This document shows positions 17,396 to 26,900 of a DNA stretch of 64,000 nucleotides, piece by piece. The notes below the pieces were generated by a model, which saw nothing but the letters and a program-made list of their open reading frames with translations, made no database searches and was not told the DNA's origin. The stretch's first letter is position 1, and each line of letters opens with the position of its first letter. The DNA comes from Methanolobus sp. WCC4 (GTDB lineage Archaea > Halobacteriota > Methanosarcinia > Methanosarcinales > Methanosarcinaceae), in contig NZ_CP150629.1 of assembly GCF_038022665.1 (NCBI RefSeq), forward strand, positions 2,090,480 through 2,154,479. The letters run 5' to 3'. The position numbers and the translations under genes were made by a program.

Positions 17396-18964
17396 TTGTC
17401 AGTAACAATAAAAAGTCTGCAGGATCAAAGCTATAAGCCCTCCGAGACCCTCAATAAAGATGAGGAACTACTTGATTGTCTATTGCAGAATGACTCAGCT
17501 TACAGGATATTGTTTAAAAACAACAAAGCTGCGGTACTGAAGGTCGACCCTGAAAACTCATTGGTCATTGATGCGAACAGAGCAGCCTGTGAGAATTTTG
17601 GATGGGACCGTAGCAATATCACTGGTATGAAATTACAGGAGATCATTGATCTGCCACATGAAATGATATATCCTGATAACAAAAAGGGCAAAGAAAATGG
17701 CACTGAGAACAAGTTCTCAAATTACTTTTTATTGAAGCATCTTACAGCTGCTGGAAATACTCGTGATATCAAAGTTTACTTCTGTCCTGTTGATACCATC
17801 CCACAAGATCATCAATATTATATCCTTCGCGACGTTACCGGGCACGAAAAGACCAGACAAACGCTTGAAGCAGAGATAATGAAAAGAAAGATCCTTATTG
17901 AACATTCCGCAGATGGTATAGTTATCATCGACCAGAATGGGAAGGTGTTCGAAGCTAATAGCAAATATGCAGAAATGCTTGGATATACACCAGAAGAAAT
18001 GCTGTCATTGTACATGTGGGACTGGGACACGAACTACACACGTGAACAACTTCTGGAAATGGTCCGGCTTGCCGACAGCGTGGGAGTTATTCATGAAACA
18101 AAGCAGAAAAGGAAAGATGGAACTCTCATTGATGTAGAGGTCAGTGGAAATGCAGCTAAGTTCGATGATCAGAAACTTATCTTCTGTGTGTGCAGGGATA
18201 TTACTGAAAGGAAGATCGCGGAAGAATCTCTGCTTGAAGCCAAGCAGGTTGCTGAAGACGCAAATCTGAGCAAGAGCCAGTTCCTTGCAACTATGAGCCA
18301 TGAACTGAGAACTCCACTCAATTCGATCATTGGCTTTTCAGATATGCTGAATGATGGGATTGCGGGTGAGCTGAATGAAAAACAGGCTCAATATGTGAGC
18401 AATGTTTTGACTGGTGGTAAACATCTGCTTGGACTTATCAACGATATACTGGATTATTCCAAAGTAGAAGCTGGGAAGATGGAACTCTATTATGAGGAGT
18501 TCCTTATCCAGGATGCTGTCGGAGAAGTGAAAATGCTGACAGACCCCATTGCTGCTAAAAAGAACATAAACGTCAACGTAGATGTTGACCCTGTGCTTAT
18601 CGTAAATGCAGACAGGACAAAGTTCAAACAGATACTTTACAACCTTACGAGCAATGCGATAAAATTCACACCAGATGAAGGTACGGTCTCTATTGGTGCC
18701 GGACCTGCTAATGATATGGTCAGAGTAACCATAAAAGATACCGGCATTGGGATCTCAAATGAGAACAGACCCAAACTCTTCTATCCATTCAAGCAACTTG
18801 ACCAGTGCGCTACACGCGAGTACCCCGGAACCGGTTTGGGACTCGCTATTGTAAAGAAATATGTGGAAATGCATGGCGGGAATATATGGGTTGAAAGCAA
18901 ACCCGGAGAAGGTAGTACTTTCGCATTTGTCATACCACTGAACACAGACCTGAACGATCTATGA
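17396..18964 (+). CDS. Soluble sensor histidine kinase, two PAS domains
   Basis: A cytoplasmic kinase of about 522 residues: PAS near 40-150, PAS near 160-275 (SADGIVIIDQNGKVFEAN), H box SHELRTPLNS (His about 302), then HATPase_c (NAIKFTPDEG, DTGIGI, GTGLGLAIV). The second PAS with its CRDITERK exit is very similar to PAS 5 and 6 of the preceding kinase, so this gene looks like a shortened copy of that gene. An upstream TTG at 17375 is in frame, but TTG 17396 is preceded at 4 nt by GGTGAT, an excellent archaeal ribosome site, and is chosen. The gene is convergent with the next kinase, whose stop is 10 bp away. Confidence 0.9.
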   Translation: MSVTIKSLQDQSYKPSETLNKDEELLDCLLQNDSAYRILFKNNKAAVLKVDPENSLVIDANRAACENFGWDRSNITGMKLQEIIDLPHEMIYPDNKKGKENGTENKFSNYFLLKHLTAAGNTRDIKVYFCPVDTIPQDHQYYILRDVTGHEKTRQTLEAEIMKRKILIEHSADGIVIIDQNGKVFEANSKYAEMLGYTPEEMLSLYMWDWDTNYTREQLLEMVRLADSVGVIHETKQKRKDGTLIDVEVSGNAAKFDDQKLIFCVCRDITERKIAEESLLEAKQVAEDANLSKSQFLATMSHELRTPLNSIIGFSDMLNDGIAGELNEKQAQYVSNVLTGGKHLLGLINDILDYSKVEAGKMELYYEEFLIQDAVGEVKMLTDPIAAKKNINVNVDVDPVLIVNADRTKFKQILYNLTSNAIKFTPDEGTVSIGAGPANDMVRVTIKDTGIGISNENRPKLFYPFKQLDQCATREYPGTGLGLAIVKKYVEMHGGNIWVESKPGEGSTFAFVIPLNTDLNDL

Positions 18965-18974
18965 TATTCAATTA

Positions 18975-20354
18975 CTAAGAACGGTCTTGTGGAATACTGA
19001 AGCCAAATATGCTGTAATTACCATACTCACTTTTGACCCAGACCTCCCCCTTGTGAAGCTCAACCAGTTCTTTGACAAGAGAGAGACCCAAGCCGGTACC
19101 TTTCTGTTTCCTGGTGGAAGTTTCACCTACCTGAGAAAAAGGCTGGAACAGTTTATCAAGATCATCTTCCTTTATTCCTACTCCAGCATCTTCAATTTCA
19201 AAAATAATCATAGAATCAACCACATCTGACCGGACAATGATGTTCCCTCCTTCATGAGAGAACTTGGCTGCATTACCGATTAGATTGTAGAGTATCTGCC
19301 TCAGCTTTCCCGGGTCAGCTTCTACCACATCCACCTCCGGCCCTATATCGATATTGACAGATATATTCCTGCAGGATGTCGAAGCACGCATGGCCTCCAC
19401 TACCTCATTGATAACCGGTGGAACCATAATATGCTCATATTGAAGTTCCATCTTTCCGGCTTCTGCTTTAGATAGGTCCAGTATATCGTTAATGATATCA
19501 AGCAAGTGATATCCGCTTGTTCCTATGTTCTGAGCATATCTTTTCTGTTCACTGCTAAGAGAATCTGATGGGTCATTTGCAAGAATATCAGAGAACCCTA
19601 TTATGGAAGTCAGCGGCGTCCTTAGTTCATGTCCCATGCTTGCCAGGAATTTTCCCCTGGCTTTACTGGAATCCTCTGCAATCTTTTTAGCTTCCCTGAG
19701 ATCCTGCTCCATCCTTTTCCTTTCGGTCAGATCAATTTCCATGGAAAATATCTCCAGGCGATCATCAGATGTCGGAACAACTGAGTAGCTTGAGAATACA
19801 GGGATCTTTCTTCCATCTTTTGCCAGAAAGACCGTTTCATATGTCTGTTTATATTCCCTGTCATCCTTCATGGAAAAAAGAATATCTGCAAATCTATTTG
19901 CACTTTCATCTGGAATAATAAGATCAGACATATTGTGTCCCAGTACCTCCTCTTTTGCATAACCATACATGTTCTCGCTGGCCTGGTTCCAGTAATGTAT
20001 CGTACCATCAAGGTCAAAGCCCTGTACGGCAACATCGGGAACATTTTCAATGAAATTCTGGAATTTTCTTTCAAACAGAACCAGCTGCCTCCCCTGATCA
20101 TCCACTGTCCTTGACAGAGCAACCTGTCTGCTAAGCACTATATAGATCACATTGGTAATCATAAGGACAAAAATGAATGTAAGCGCCTTGATAAATGTCA
20201 CATCACCCGGAACAAGTCCTTCTTCAAGAACAGTATCAAGCCATTTGCCTGTATAGAGCCAGGCATTATAGAGTACTATGAAGAATATCAACAGGGTTGT
20301 GATAGCTATTGAATATGGCCTTCTGAACCATTCTTTCAAATGAAGAGGATCCAT
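18975..20354 (-). CDS. Membrane-bound sensor histidine kinase, 2 TM-PAS-HisKA-HATPase
   Basis: Two N-terminal membrane helices (AITTLLIFFIVLYNAWLY near 17-34 and FIKALTFIFVLMITNVIYIV near 54-73) enclose only a short outer loop, so sensing is probably by the membrane part or the single PAS domain (near 95-210, NVPDVAVQGFDLDGTIHYWN). The His is at about 242 in GHELRTPLTS, and the ATPase domain has NAAKFSHEGG, DAGVGIKEDD and GTGLGLSLV. A clear ATG at 20354 has AAGGGA directly before it. This is the only kinase of the 11-34 kb cluster on the minus strand, back-to-back with the MASE1-like gene. Confidence 0.88.
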   Translation of the reverse strand: MDPLHLKEWFRRPYSIAITTLLIFFIVLYNAWLYTGKWLDTVLEEGLVPGDVTFIKALTFIFVLMITNVIYIVLSRQVALSRTVDDQGRQLVLFERKFQNFIENVPDVAVQGFDLDGTIHYWNQASENMYGYAKEEVLGHNMSDLIIPDESANRFADILFSMKDDREYKQTYETVFLAKDGRKIPVFSSYSVVPTSDDRLEIFSMEIDLTERKRMEQDLREAKKIAEDSSKARGKFLASMGHELRTPLTSIIGFSDILANDPSDSLSSEQKRYAQNIGTSGYHLLDIINDILDLSKAEAGKMELQYEHIMVPPVINEVVEAMRASTSCRNISVNIDIGPEVDVVEADPGKLRQILYNLIGNAAKFSHEGGNIIVRSDVVDSMIIFEIEDAGVGIKEDDLDKLFQPFSQVGETSTRKQKGTGLGLSLVKELVELHKGEVWVKSEYGNYSIFGFSIPQDRS

Positions 20355-20575
20355 TCCCTTATTATCACTTTTTATGTTGTGGCCTCCTTTTCGAAATATA
20401 GTCCAAAGAACTTTTACAATGATATAGGTATCAACGTTTTTCTTATCGATTCATTTATAACAATGTTATTATATAAAATGAATCATATAACAGTGGTAAT
20501 AGTAGCATAAGAATACATAATGTACCAATAACGTTGTTCAATAACAATTTAATAAATGCACTTTTGAGTCCTAAA

Positions 20576-21157
20576 ATGCGAGATATAGAATCCTATTCCA
20601 CATACGTGAACATATTTTTGTTTCTGATACTGCTGAACTCACTTATGTCACGATTTGCCGTTGTAAAATCCCCTGTATCAACCGGGCCTGGTGTTTCAAG
20701 TATGTATTTTGCCGTGGCATTCATGATAGTATTTGCCCTGTGGTATGGGATCGGAGGTGCTTTATCCGCATATCTTGGTTGCATGATAGGAGCAGGCATA
20801 CTTGCTGACATGCCTTTTTCCCTGAATGTCATATGGTCACTTGCAGACCTTTGGCAGGTACTTATCCCACTGGCTGCATTTTCCTACTTTGGTGTCAATA
20901 TAAGACTACGAACAAAAAAGGACATAGCAATATTCATTCTCTTTGCCTGCATTATCAACAACCTGACAGGTGCTCTCTGGGGAGCACTCATGCTTGCCAT
21001 TTACGGAATAATTGAGTGGGAAGCTTTCAATGCGGCATTCCAGGGATGGTTCTTTGGCAACATTATTGCTACACTGCTAATAGTACCGCTCCTGCTCCGC
21101 TATATAACTCCTTATATCCAGCAGACACGATCATATGTTAAGGGTTACTGGACATGA
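20576..21157 (+). CDS. Stand-alone MASE1-like integral membrane protein
   Basis: About 193 residues with five or six hydrophobic segments and no soluble domain. The pattern of VSSMYFAVAFMIVFALWYG, GGALSAYLGCMIGAGILAD and LADLWQVLIPLAAFSYFG resembles the MASE1 sensory membrane domain that usually sits in front of PAS and kinase domains. Here it ends after the last helix (YVKGYWT), so it is either a free membrane sensor for a neighbouring kinase or a kinase gene that has lost its 3' part. An in-frame TTG at 20534 would extend it by 14 residues; ATG 20576 is preferred. The 500 bp downstream do not contain a recognisable kinase remnant. Confidence 0.6.
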   Translation: MRDIESYSTYVNIFLFLILLNSLMSRFAVVKSPVSTGPGVSSMYFAVAFMIVFALWYGIGGALSAYLGCMIGAGILADMPFSLNVIWSLADLWQVLIPLAAFSYFGVNIRLRTKKDIAIFILFACIINNLTGALWGALMLAIYGIIEWEAFNAAFQGWFFGNIIATLLIVPLLLRYITPYIQQTRSYVKGYWT

Positions 21158-21670
21158 GGAGAAACACTAAGCCAATGTACAGGCTTCAATTTCGATATGC
21201 AGAACCATATATAACAAAAATATCTGGAAGGGTGTGTTATGGATAGAGAGGAGGACAGATGGAGACATGTATCACTAACTAACATGATCCCGTACTGTTC
21301 TCGTGTATTCTGATATCTTGGAACATATTGATGCAAACAACGCAGCAGCTGACTTTTACAGATGGTCAATAGAAGGAGGAGTTACAAGATCTTTATTCTG
21401 CAATCAGCCTCTGAACAATGACAGGACCATCGATGTTGAAGTCTCCGGACCCCGTCACCTGCAAAGAAAGTTATCTTTCCGGCACCTGCTCACATATATA
21501 TAAATAATAGTATATTTTGCACTGGAAATAAGGGGGTGCTAAGACTCTGCACCTCAAAACATGATAAATAATTATATGTAATACTATACTATATTTACAT
21601 AAAATATCAAGACATATTCAATTTAGACATTAACACTGATCAAGAGAATGAATCTGCACTCTTTGCATAA
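21158..21670. other. Gene-poor stretch between membrane sensor and 5TM kinase
   Basis: No convincing gene. A 66-codon frame (21303-21503, GTG start) has no recognised similarity, and its start has no clear ribosome site. The stretch holds the first copy of the kinase upstream element and a TATA-rich region at 21492-21505. Confidence 0.4.
21488..21534 (+). promoter_or_regulatory. Kinase upstream element, copy A
   Basis: GCTCACATATATATAAATA (TATA part) is followed by the core at 21508-21534, which contains TTTTGCACTGGAAATAAGGG. The same core occurs at three other kinase leaders (copies B-D). Placed just after the TATA box, it would lie over the transcription start. Confidence 0.6.
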
Positions 21671-21739
21671 GTGTTGACCGTCATGAACGATTATAAGATC
21701 ATATTCAAATACAGATCTACACTTAAAAAGAGCAGTTGT

Positions 21740-23854
21740 ATGAATCTTGAAATGCTGATCTCCCTGGTGAACAATGCGGCTTTACTTCTTGCACTAGGTG
21801 TCATGTACGATGTCCTGTTTTCCAATGAGAGCATAAACACACGTGTAAAAAGTGTATCTGCAGGGATTGGCATTGGTCTGATAGGTATTGCCCTGATGCT
21901 GAACCCATGGGAGTTGTCTCCCGGACTGTTCTTTGACACACGTTCTATTCTGCTTGGTACGGTCGGCCTTTTCTTTGGATTGATCCCTGCGGCCATAGCA
22001 GGGATCATAGTTGCATCTTTCCGCCTCTATCAGGGAGGCATGGGAGCTATTGTAGGGGTTACTGTCAGTATATCTTCAGTTATAGTTGGATTGCTATGGA
22101 GACAATTCCACGAAAAGCTTCACAAATTCTTTGGTAGATCAGACCTCTACATTTTTGGTATCCTACTTCACATTATGATGCTCTTTTGTATGCTGCTGCT
22201 TCCATGGCCTTATGCATTTGAAGTCATAGAACAGATAGGTTTCCCGGTAATGTTGATCTATCCTCTGGGTACTTTCCTGCTTGGAACCATGCTTAAGAAT
22301 CAGATGTTACGCAAAGGAATGCAGGATGCCGTTAAAGAGAATGAAGAAAAGCTCCAGGAATTCATAGATAACGTCCCGGTCGGGATGTTTCGTACCAATT
22401 CAGATGGTAAGGCCCTTCAGGCAAACCCGGAAATGGTCCGGATCATAGGAAGGGAAGATAAAGAGGAAGCCATCAATTACATGCAGGATGTAGGAGAACA
22501 ATTGTATGTTGACAGGGAACGCCGCAAAGAACTGATAAGTATCCTCAAAAAACAGGGACATGTTGAAAATTTCGAATTTGAGATATTACGTGCAGATGGT
22601 AAACATATCTGGTTGATGCTCAATGCAAGGACACATATCGGAGAAAACGATGGTCCGTTCTTAATAGATGGTTTCACCCTTGATATCACAGAACGTAAAA
22701 AAGCAGAAGAAGCACTGAAACAAACCGAATTGAAATACAGGCAGGCACACAATATCCTGCAGAAGGTCATTGAAAGCCCTAAGGGTGTTGTCATATTCGC
22801 ACTTGACAGAGACTACAAGTACATCGCCTTTAACAGGAATCATCAGATGACAATGGAGAACATCTGGGGTGCCAGCATTGAGGTTGGTTTCAGTATACTC
22901 AGTTACATCAAAGATCCTTCTGACAGGGAAAAGGCAAAAATGAACTTTGACAGAGCACTCACAGGTGAAGCTTTTACTATCATCGAAGAATACGGTAATT
23001 CTCTTCTCGAAAGACACTGGTATGAGAATGTATACAGTCCTCTTGAGGATGATGAAGGAAATGTTATCGGGCTTACTCTGTTCTTAACAGATATTACAGA
23101 ACGCAAACAGACAGAAACAGCTCTTATTCAGGCTAAATTCATGGCAGAAGAATCAAATCAGATCAAATCGGAATTCATTGCGAATATGAGCCATGAACTC
23201 CGCACACCACTTAATTCGGTCATTGGTTTTTCCCAGATGCTGATGGAAAAAATATTTGGTGACATGAATGAAAAGCAACTGAAATATGTTTCCAATATAT
23301 CAAAAAGTGGCAATCACCTGCTGGAGCTTATCAATGATATACTGGATATTTCAAAAATAGAATCAGGAAATATGGAATTTTCACCTGAGATGGTCGACCT
23401 TAAAGAATTGATGGAAGAGACCATAGCTCTAATGGACCCTCTGATAAAGGAGAAGAGGATCGGCCTTGAAGTTAACATCGATTTCGAAGAGCTGGAAATA
23501 AATGGTGATAAAACAAAGATCAAACAAATAATCTATAATCTACTTAGCAACGCGATCAAGTTCACACCTGAATACGGCAATATTCATTTTGATTCTAAAA
23601 CAGTAAATGAGAACTTTGAGGTATCGATATCTGACACTGGTATAGGTATTCCATTGGAACAGCAGAAAGCTATTTTCGATCCGTTCAAACAGGTCAGTTC
23701 ATCCACAAACCGTACTCATGGAGGAACAGGACTTGGACTTGCAATCGTTAAATATTACGTAGAGATGCATTCAGGTGAGATCGGTGTTAAAAGCGAGGTT
23801 GGTAAGGGAAGTACGTTCACTTTTACAATACCTATTGATCTGAAGAACGAGTGA
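21740..23854 (+). CDS. Sensor histidine kinase with 5TM (LytS-type) sensor domain and two PAS
   Basis: The N-terminus has five or six membrane helices of the 5TMR-LYT type (NNAALLLALGVMYDVLF, a PGLFFDTRSILLGTVGLFFG segment and IAGIIVASFRLYQGG). Two PAS domains follow (NVPVGMFRTNSDGKALQAN and a second with FALDRDYKYIAFNRNHQMTM), then H box SHELRTPLNS (His about 485 from this start) and a HATPase_c domain. In-frame starts exist at 21671, 21683 and 21740; the last begins MNLEMLISLVNNAALLL, the usual beginning of this sensor domain, and is preferred. The second PAS and the kinase core are very close to those of the next gene, indicating duplication. Signal unknown. Confidence 0.85.
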   Translation: MNLEMLISLVNNAALLLALGVMYDVLFSNESINTRVKSVSAGIGIGLIGIALMLNPWELSPGLFFDTRSILLGTVGLFFGLIPAAIAGIIVASFRLYQGGMGAIVGVTVSISSVIVGLLWRQFHEKLHKFFGRSDLYIFGILLHIMMLFCMLLLPWPYAFEVIEQIGFPVMLIYPLGTFLLGTMLKNQMLRKGMQDAVKENEEKLQEFIDNVPVGMFRTNSDGKALQANPEMVRIIGREDKEEAINYMQDVGEQLYVDRERRKELISILKKQGHVENFEFEILRADGKHIWLMLNARTHIGENDGPFLIDGFTLDITERKKAEEALKQTELKYRQAHNILQKVIESPKGVVIFALDRDYKYIAFNRNHQMTMENIWGASIEVGFSILSYIKDPSDREKAKMNFDRALTGEAFTIIEEYGNSLLERHWYENVYSPLEDDEGNVIGLTLFLTDITERKQTETALIQAKFMAEESNQIKSEFIANMSHELRTPLNSVIGFSQMLMEKIFGDMNEKQLKYVSNISKSGNHLLELINDILDISKIESGNMEFSPEMVDLKELMEETIALMDPLIKEKRIGLEVNIDFEELEINGDKTKIKQIIYNLLSNAIKFTPEYGNIHFDSKTVNENFEVSISDTGIGIPLEQQKAIFDPFKQVSSSTNRTHGGTGLGLAIVKYYVEMHSGEIGVKSEVGKGSTFTFTIPIDLKNE

Positions 23855-23940
23855 CGAGTGGTTCCAAATGCATTACTAAGTAAACTCACATCTCACTCAG
23901 GCAGACTTATATGAAAATATTATCGGATTCGGGATAACCA

Positions 23941-23993
23941 GCTCACACATACATAAATATAGATAATAGTCTGTTTTGCACGGGAACGAAAGG
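23941..23993 (+). promoter_or_regulatory. Kinase upstream element, copy B
   Basis: GCTCACACATACATAAATA followed by TTTTGCACGGGAACGAAAGG (core 23967-23993). It aligns with copy A including the TATA part. The rest of 23855-24188 is AT-rich leader with no coding signal. Confidence 0.6.
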
Positions 23994-24188
23994 TCTACGC
24001 ACAAATATAACATTACTTCTTCATATTTTGCCTGTATTCTATATAAAACAAGTATAAATATATAATAGCACCTATATATTGTAACAAATAAGCAAATGTG
24101 ATATATCTCTGTTATGTCTAAATGATAGATAGTTCGAGATAAAGAACATAGAGATCGTTAAAGATCATACACCGATGAGGGATATAGT

Positions 24189-26477
24189 GTGGTTATAGAT
24201 AAATCCGGATACATGGCACTATTCATAGAATCACCGATATCCATAATGATACACGACAAGGAAAGTGGTGAAATAATCGATGCTAACCCTAAAGCCTATA
24301 ATTCATTTGGATTTTCTTCACTGGAAGAATTACAGGCAAACAACATCTGGTTCAACCCACCGTACTCACTGAATGAAGCACAAAAATTCATACACAGAAC
24401 TATTTCCGAAGGCTCCCAGGAGTTTGAATGGCTTCATAAGAAGAAAAATGGCGAGGATCTGTGGTTATATGTCCGGCTGAATACTGTTACGATCGATGGT
24501 GTTGAATGTGTCATGTCAGCATCGATCGACATAACCGGGAGAAAGGAAGCTGAGAATGCTTTACAGCAAAAGAGTGAGGAACTGGAAAAAATTCGCGAAC
24601 GTTTCATGCTGGCAGTGAATGGTTCACAGGAAGGGATCTGGGATTGGGACCTGGAAAGTAACCAGCTATACTTTTCTCCTAAATGGAAGGAAATGATCGG
24701 ATATGACGATCATGAACTCCAGAATTCCTTTTCTACCTTTGAGGTGAGACTCCACCCTGAAGATAAACAAAGAGTACTCGACTATCTTGAAAAATACCTG
24801 AACGGAGAGATATCTGAATACCATATCGAATTTCGCTTCCGTCATAAAGATGGTAATTACATCTGGGTACTTACCAGAGGGGTCGCTCTTAGAGATGAGA
24901 ATGGAAAACCCTGCAGAATGGCAGGTTCTCACATAGATATAACCGAACGTAAAAAGAACGAAAGAACCCTGAAACAGGCGAAGCAGAAGTACAGACAGGC
25001 ATACAAGCTCTTACAGGAAGTCATTGAAAGTCCTGAGAATGTTGTTATATTCGCTCTTGATAAAGATTACAGGTATATCGCCTTTAACAGGAATCACCAG
25101 ATGACAATGGAACATATCTGGGGTGCCAGGATAGAGGTTGGTGACAGCATGCTTGACCATATCAAAAGTCCTGTTGATGCAGAAAAGGCAAAGGTGAATT
25201 TTGACAGGGTACTTGCAGGCGAGGCCTTCACCATCGTCGAAGAATACGGTGATTCATTATTTGATAGAAGATGGTATGAGAATGTTTACAGTCCTCTTGA
25301 GGACCATGAAGGAAATGTCTTCGGGCTCACACTGTTCTTAACAGACATTACCGAGCGTAAGATGGTAGAGGTCCAGTTACAAAGAAAAGAAATGCAACTT
25401 CGTACTGCACAAAGTATTGGAAACATCGGGAGCTGGGAGTTCGACCTTAATTCACGTAAGGTCGATACATCTGAAGAAGCAAAAAGGATCTACGGGATCG
25501 GGGAAAAGGAATACACGATCGATGAGATACAGGATATACCATTGCCGGAATACAGGCAGATGCTATTCGAAGCGATGATGGACCTTCTGAAAAGAAATGT
25601 ACCCTATGAAGTTGAATTCAAGATCAAAAGGTCCAATGATGGGGAAATTCGTGATATACGGTCTGCTGCAGAATATTTTGCTGAGAGGAATGTTGTCATA
25701 GGAATGATACAGGATATAACTGAACGCAAAAAAGCTGAGATGGCCCTTCTTCAGGCCAAGGCACTGGCTGAAGAATCAAATCAGATAAAATCAGAGTTCA
25801 TTGCGAACATGAGCCATGAGCTGCGTACACCACTTAATTCGGTCATTGGTTTTTCCCAGATACTGGGTGAGAGGATCTTTGGGGATCTGAATAAAAAACA
25901 AGAGGATTATGTATCCAATATACAAAAAAGTGGTAAGCACCTATTGGAACTGATCAATAATATACTCGATATTTCAAAAATAGAATCAGGAAATATGGAA
26001 TATAAGCCTGAGCTAATCGATCTTAAAGAAGTAATTGATGAGATCACAGCATTGACAGATCCCCTGATAAAAGAGAAGAATATAGATCTTAAAGTCAGCA
26101 GCGGGTCTGAAAAACTGGAAATGAATGCTGATAAGATCAAAATGAAACAGATATTGTATAATCTTCTTAGCAATGCTATCAAATTCACAGAGGAGAATGG
26201 GAAAATAGGTCTTGAATCCAGAATGGAGAATAACAGTGTCCGGATATCTGTGTCTGACACTGGCATAGGCATTCCTTTAGAACAACTGGAAGCTATATTC
26301 GATCCATTCAGACAGGTCAGTTCAGCCACGAACCGAACGCATGGAGGAACCGGATTAGGCCTTTCTATTGTCAAATATTACGTAGAGATGCATTCAGGCG
26401 AGATCAGTGTTAAAAGCGAGGTTGGAAAAGGAAGCACATTCACTTTAACAATTCCGATCAGCAAGGAAGATAAATAG
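24189..26477 (+). CDS. Soluble sensor histidine kinase with four PAS domains
   Basis: A cytoplasmic 762-residue kinase starting at GTG 24189, with GAGGGAT upstream. The PAS domains begin near residues 8, 140, 275 and 400; the first (ESPISIMIHDKESGEIIDAN) is close to one in the kinase at 31479, the third (FALDKDYRYIAFNRNHQMTM) is close to the second PAS of the kinase at 21740, and the fourth (TAQSIGNIGSWEFDLNS) is close to PAS 4 of the kinase at 14246. H box SHELRTPLNS has His about 543; NAIKFTEENG, DTGIGIPLEQ and GTGLGLSIV mark the ATPase. It is thus a mosaic of neighbouring kinases. No membrane segment, no regulator nearby. Confidence 0.9.
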   Translation: MVIDKSGYMALFIESPISIMIHDKESGEIIDANPKAYNSFGFSSLEELQANNIWFNPPYSLNEAQKFIHRTISEGSQEFEWLHKKKNGEDLWLYVRLNTVTIDGVECVMSASIDITGRKEAENALQQKSEELEKIRERFMLAVNGSQEGIWDWDLESNQLYFSPKWKEMIGYDDHELQNSFSTFEVRLHPEDKQRVLDYLEKYLNGEISEYHIEFRFRHKDGNYIWVLTRGVALRDENGKPCRMAGSHIDITERKKNERTLKQAKQKYRQAYKLLQEVIESPENVVIFALDKDYRYIAFNRNHQMTMEHIWGARIEVGDSMLDHIKSPVDAEKAKVNFDRVLAGEAFTIVEEYGDSLFDRRWYENVYSPLEDHEGNVFGLTLFLTDITERKMVEVQLQRKEMQLRTAQSIGNIGSWEFDLNSRKVDTSEEAKRIYGIGEKEYTIDEIQDIPLPEYRQMLFEAMMDLLKRNVPYEVEFKIKRSNDGEIRDIRSAAEYFAERNVVIGMIQDITERKKAEMALLQAKALAEESNQIKSEFIANMSHELRTPLNSVIGFSQILGERIFGDLNKKQEDYVSNIQKSGKHLLELINNILDISKIESGNMEYKPELIDLKEVIDEITALTDPLIKEKNIDLKVSSGSEKLEMNADKIKMKQILYNLLSNAIKFTEENGKIGLESRMENNSVRISVSDTGIGIPLEQLEAIFDPFRQVSSATNRTHGGTGLGLSIVKYYVEMHSGEISVKSEVGKGSTFTLTIPISKEDK

Positions 26478-26586
26478 TTGCTGACCAAAACTAGCTTACA
26501 TTACAAATCCACGTCTACCCAGCATACTCAATGATAGAATAATCATTGGTTATACACATTAAGGCCACTTAATTAAATATTAATTG

Positions 26587-26614
26587 TAGTATATTTCGCA
26601 CTGGAAACGAAGGG
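26587..26614 (+). promoter_or_regulatory. Kinase upstream element, copy C
   Basis: The core reads GTAGTATATTTCGCACTGG then AAACGAAGGG. Here it contains a full dyad TTCG-N9-CGAA. The remaining 26478-26900 is AT-rich leader; near 26855-26880 a GC-rich hairpin (GCCGG-T-CCGGC inside CTCAA...TTGAG) lies just before the next gene. Confidence 0.6.
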
Positions 26615-26900
26615 CTCCTAACTGCCAGAATAATCACAGATCATCAAACTTTATTTTCTTTCACCCCTGCAACTGATATGAGAAACAGAAAATATAAGCA
26701 CAATAGGTACATACTGATTAAATTATAGTACTATAAATATAATTATAGCGATTTGTTATATATATGTTGCTGAATAATAGTAAATATACACAGACATTAT
26801 TGTGAAAAAATGGATCTAACAACTTATCTCAAACATTTGTTTACTATTTTCGAGCTCAAGCTGGCCGGTCCGGCTTTGAGTGCGCAACAAATGAGGCTGC

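Noticed and set aside
21303-21503. 66-codon frame after the MASE1-like gene as a kinase remnant
   Set aside because: It has no PAS, HisKA or ATPase motif and no convincing start; left as unassigned DNA.
26587-26614. Firm assignment of the kinase element as an MsvR site
   Set aside because: Only copy C has the full TTCG-N9-CGAA dyad; the other copies deviate, and I cannot verify the recalled consensus, so it is only mentioned as a possibility.
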